From assembly GCA_037176705.1 (NCBI GenBank), contig CM073899.1:3968001-4032000 (forward strand): 64,000 bases of DNA. Direction: 5' to 3'. This DNA is from Molossus alvarezi. Its lineage: Eukaryota > Chordata > Mammalia > Chiroptera > Molossidae. The translations under genes were made by a program, and so were the position numbers. Shown in pieces: positions 60,190 to 64,000 of this stretch. Numbering within the stretch: the first letter of the stretch is position 1; every line of letters starts with the position of its first letter. Below the pieces are notes generated by a model. The model made no database searches. It was not told the DNA's origin and worked only from the letters and a program-made list of their open reading frames with translations.

Positions 60190-60475
60190 GGTGGCCCATG
60201 TATGTGTGGTGTGTGCGTAAGTAGTGTGTGCATGTGTGTGTGCAAGGTGTGCGTGTGTGGTGTGCATGGTGTGTGTGGTGTGTGCGTAAGTAGTGTGTGG
60301 TGTGTGCATGTGGTGTGTGTGCGTGGTGTGTGCGTGTGCATGTATGTGTGGTGTGTGTGGGTGTGTAGTATTGTGTGGTGTGCGTGTGTGTGGGGTGTGT
60401 GTAGTGTGTGTGGGGTGTGTCTGTGGTGTGTCTCTGTGTGTGGGGTGCATGTGGGGTGTGTGTGTGTGCGCCTGT
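60190..60475 (+). repeat. Imperfect TG/TGTGG low-complexity tract
   Basis: About 285 bp of GT-rich sequence has repeated 'gtgtgtggtgtg' and 'gtgcgtaagtagtgtgtg' motifs (the latter twice). Cys/Val-rich and His/Thr-rich frames across it are artefacts of composition. Confidence 0.9.
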
Positions 60476-60639
60476 GGCCAGCTCAGGAGCCCAGGCCCCG
60501 CCCACTTGAACGAGGAGGGTGTATCAGGGGCCCAGGCCTGGTGAGTGTCAGCACAGTAGCCTGGGCCTGTGGCCGGTGTTCAGCAGGGATCTTTGTCACT
60601 GACAGTAGCCTGTGTGCGTGGCTGCCTCTCTGAAAGCAC

Positions 60640-61020
60640 CCACAGCAAGGATCCTCCAGCCAGCGCGGCACCAGCACCCACAGCCCTGATCTCCAGCCAG
60701 CGCGGCACCAGCACCCACAGCCCTGATCTCCAGCCAGCGCGGCACCAGCACCCACAGCGCGGATCCTCCAGCCAGCGCAGCACCAGCACCCACAGCCCTG
60801 ATCCTCCAGCCAGCGCGGCACCAGCACCCACAGCGCGGATCCTCCAACTAGCGCGGCACCAGCACCCACAGCCCTGATCTCCAGCCAGCGCGGCACCAGC
60901 ACCCACAGCGCGGATCCTCCAACTAGCGCGGCACCAGCACCCACAGCGCGGATCCTCCAACTAGCGCGGCACCAGCACCCACAGCCCTGATCCTCCAAGT
61001 AGCGCGGCACCAGCACCCAA
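60640..61020 (+). repeat. GC-rich minisatellite, unit about 37-38 bp, about 10 copies
   Basis: Units contain 'agcgcggcaccagcacccac' followed by 'agcgcggatcctcca' or 'agccctgatctcca'. Two types, CGCGGATCC and CCTGATC, alternate irregularly. Long minus-strand frames with repeating WVLVPRWLE are by-products. Confidence 0.92.
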
Positions 61021-61545
61021 CATAGAAATAACGGAGAAAGAACCCCCAGTGCGACGTTGAGGTGAAGGACCGGGTGGAGACAGAGTCTGAGTGTTAAATT
61101 CATGGTTTCTCTCCTCCTCCTCCTGAGTCGGAGAAGGCCTGGAGGGAGCTGAGCACTGGAGCCCAGCAGGAGCGGTCAAGGTGACCAGGCATGCGCACCG
61201 CTCATGGACACAATGCGGCGCCGCAAGAAGTCGATTACTAAGGGGTGAGATTGAATTAGACCCGTTGCTGCCGAATCCTGAGAGTCAATGAGGGACTGTG
61301 TGGTTCCGGCTCCGTGGTGAGACATCCCGAACATGCAAGCAAACCCTCTCTGAGTAATCACCTCGGAGGAATGTGTGCCGACTGGGTCACTGCCATTGTC
61401 TTCATTGCTGTCAGTTTCCTGCCACTGGGGACAGGCCTGCAGGACATTCAAGGTGAAGAGTGGACTTCAGCCCACACCTCACGCTTGATCCCAAGTTAAC
61501 CCAGCATGGATCATCAACGTAAGTGTAAAAAATAAAACCAGAAGC

Positions 61546-61577
61546 CACACACACACACATACACACACACACACACA
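61546..61577 (+). repeat. (CA)n microsatellite with one interruption
   Basis: An AC run is broken once by 'at'. It sits at the start of an old L1 relic. Confidence 0.92.
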
Positions 61578-61579
61578 AA

Positions 61580-62745
61580 ATCTTCTGGATCTGGGGCTGG
61601 AAGAATTCTCACATTTGACACCAAAGGCATGTCCATAAAAGGAAAAACTGCCAACTGCACCTAACCCATATGATAAACATTTTCTGTGAAGATCCTGTTA
61701 AGATGAAAAGATAAAGCAGAGGAAATGTTTGCAAGCTACACACCCAACAAAGGTCTAGAACATACAAAGGGGTCTCAAAACTTACCATAAAAAATCAAAA
61801 CAAGCCAATTGTGAACCGAGCAAGAGACATGAACACACACTTCGGGGGCGAGGATTACAGACCGCAGGTGAACACCCACAAAGACAGCGTCGCTGGAGAA
61901 TGGGGAAAGTGGGCCCCGAACCCCAGCCAGCTATCACTGCACCATCAGAAGGGCCCACATGCAAAGTAGGGCCCACATGCAAAGTAGGGACACAGCACAT
62001 CCGGCAGGCTGTGCAGAAAGTGGCTGGAGTGGAAACAGAACAGCCGCCCGGGAAACAGCTTGGGCGTTTCGTATAAAACTAAACGTGCGACGATCACAGG
62101 ACCCGGGAATTGTTCTCTTGGACATTTATCCCAGAGAAACAGACATCTGTGCTCACACGAGACCTGAGCATGGACGTCGATAGCAACTTTGTTTATGACC
62201 CCAAACCGGAAGCCACTTTGATGACTGAGTGGTTAAACTGGGGTGCAGTGTATATGGACTATGACCCAGGAAAAGAAAAGTCACTGGTACACACACGAGT
62301 TTCATCTCTAGGGGATTATGCTCATTGAAAGCCAACCTCCAAAAGCTAAATACTAATTTCATTATGTAATATTCTTGAAATGACAAAACTAAAGCTGGGG
62401 AACACATAAATGGTCGTCAGGGGGCGAGGGGTGGGTGAGGGAGATGCGTGTGGTTGAGAAAGGGTGACCGGAGATCCTTGACAGAATGTTTTGTATCTTG
62501 AGCTTACACATGCAGTGAAATGACATAAAATGAAATGCACTCCCTCGTACACACACACAAGGGAAACTGAGCTGTCTTAAGATCAGTGCTGCCAACGCTG
62601 ACTTCCTGGTTGTGATATCGGGGTCTCGTTCCATAAGATGTTACCACTGGGTAAAGGGTGTGTGGGAGCTTCCTATGTGATTTCCTACAACTGCATGCCA
62701 ATCTATGATTATCCTACATTAAAAGTTAATTAAAGAAAACACCAC
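61580..62745 (+). mobile_element. Old mammalian L1 (L1M-like) ORF2 end and 3' UTR
   Basis: Degraded but ordered L1 ORF2 text can be followed: 'caagagacatgaacacacac', 'gacatttatcccagagaaac' and 'gactgagtggttaaactggg', then a 3' UTR with 'gttaccactgggtaaagggt' and 'tacattaaaagttaatt'. An internal piece is deleted near 61890. A short 18-bp duplication ('gggcccacatgcaaagta') lies at 61950-61987. It is far older than the L1s at 28-36 kb. Confidence 0.75.
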
Positions 62746-62939
62746 CCTTAACCGGACAGCAGGCTTCCTGTGTAGTTACGCTGAGTATTTTTACATAGAA
62801 ACATGACTACTCGAACCTTGCTACTCTGTGGCTTGCGGGGTTGGCGCTCCCGGAGAGCTGCACACTGACAAGCTCCTCAGATAATCTGTGGGCAACGTTG
62901 TTCCGTAGGAATAGTCTTGTGAGCGGAAATCTGTAAAAT

Positions 62940-63168
62940 GCTGACTCAAGGCCTGGCCGGTGTGGCTCAGTGAATTGAGTGTTGTCCTATGGACTGAGAG
63001 GTCCTAGTTCCATTCTGGGTCAGGGCACACGCTTAGGTTTCGGGCTCTATCCCCAGTGTGGGGCGTACAGGAGGTGGCTGATTGATGTGTTTCTCTCACA
63101 TTGATGTTTCCATCTCTCCCTTCCTCTAAAAAATCAATAAAAATTATTTTTAAAAAATTACTGGCTCA
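62940..63168 (+). mobile_element. Bat tRNA-derived SINE, sense to plus strand
   Basis: The body at about 62951-63155 has head 'ggcctggccggtgtggctca', a 'gggtcagggcacacgcttag' middle and the tail 'aaaaatcaataaaaattatt'. Imperfect duplications around 'tgactca' and 'tggctca' flank it. Confidence 0.9.
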
Positions 63169-64000
63169 CATACCCTTTTGCTCTTCTTGAGAGAAGGGCA
63201 AAAAATCCTAACTTTTCTTGAAAGCTAGCTGTGTCAATACCAACATGATTCTCACCGACTCGAGGAGCTGGGCTTACGGTACCCTTTGTAGACGAACCAC
63301 CCAAGGCCCTGCCTGTCTACGGGAGAGGCAAGCGTGGAAAGTAGGTGTCAATGGTCAAAAGAGCTATAGGATGAAAATGCAGATACTTGGAACTCAATGT
63401 TGGCTGACCTTTAAAAGGTGAGCACTTTGTAAGAGGCCAGACTAGTCCGATGGTGAATTACTTCGCCTAACAAGTGCAGCGCACTCAGAGCCCAGTCCTT
63501 TGGGTCCTACTGGAGCAACACGTGCTGCTGGGTGAATGGGCTACAATGGAATGACAGTCACTGAAATTTGGTTTTCTCATGTGTAAGGTAAGCTAATATT
63601 TTGCAGAGGAGAATAACACGATAAACAATGGGAAACACTTTCATCTTCAAGAGGAAAACGTGGAAAGCCAAGAGCACCATATGGTATGAGAACATAAATT
63701 TCCAAGGCTTTTCAGAGAGGCAGGCTATTTTTCTGATGAACAGTCATCAAATTTTATGGTCACAATGTGCAAATAACGTGTGTCGTCTGGCACCGGCTGT
63801 AGGACACGGAATATTCCGTCCAAATGAGCTGGTTTCTGAAGAGCAGCATGGGAGGACCTGCTGGCGAGGCCCTGGGCCGGTGTGGGGCTGCCGCCTGGTC
63901 TGCCTGCAGCTGGAACACACCCTGCAGCGATCACAGGTCTTCATGGACACAGGCTCAGCAGTCACACAAAAGCTCCCTCCCTTCGTGAGTGCGACAGCAT
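63169..64000. other. CNGB3 intron 3, end of window
   Basis: No exon 3, 2 or 1 peptide was recognised on the minus strand. A possible MIR relic lies around 63540-63630 ('ttggttttctcatgtgtaag'). Nothing else is supported. Confidence 0.4.

Noticed and set aside
60068..61103. His/Thr-rich, Cys/Val-rich and Trp/Leu-repeat open frames
   Set aside because: These are translations of a GT-rich tract and of the 37-38-bp minisatellite.

Overview
The window is a mammalian, very probably bat (Chiroptera), nuclear genomic segment. It carries about sixteen copies of a tRNA-derived SINE with the head 'ggccggtttggctcag...gttcgattcc' and a tail ending in 'atcctcaggtgagga' or 'aaaatcaataaa', as in the bat VES SINE family. 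It also carries L1 elements, ORF1-only half-L1 (HAL1-like) elements and older mammalian relics (MIR, L2, L1M). No bacterial, plasmid, rRNA, true tRNA or proviral genes were recognised.

The only cellular gene I can support is CNGB3, the beta subunit of the cone photoreceptor cyclic-nucleotide-gated channel, on the minus strand. Eight coding exons can be placed to the base. Using human numbering from memory they are exon 4 (47935-48089), 6 (45740-45948), 7 (40042-40092), 8 (37444-37530), 9 (26214-26278), 10 (25422-25544), 11 (5489-5630) and 12 (1733-1892). All have AG/GT borders, matching phases and no stop codons. Together they encode the end of the N-terminal tail, S1 to S6, the pore and the start of the C-linker. 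Exons 1-3 and those after exon 12 are presumably outside the window. I could not find exon 5 in the 1,986-bp interval between exons 4 and 6, and an exon 4 to exon 6 join would stay in frame.

The rest is intron. Intron 11 (1893-5488) is plain. Intron 10 (5631-25421) holds SINEs, an L1 3' fragment and a huge tandem array of about 11.6 kb (about 12589-24236) built from a 50-bp unit with internal dyad symmetry and 150-bp to 2.2-kb higher-order repeats. Intron 8 (26279-37443) holds a composite of two nested L1s. Just downstream of exon 6 a GC-rich minisatellite has amplified the end of exon 6 together with its splice donor, giving eight GTRAGT sites in 386 bp. Intron 3 (48090 to the window end) holds two long HAL1-like elements in opposite orientation, more SINEs, an old L1M and several short tandem repeats.

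Positions and phases of the exons are read directly. Family names of old repeats come from pattern memory without a database and are graded accordingly.
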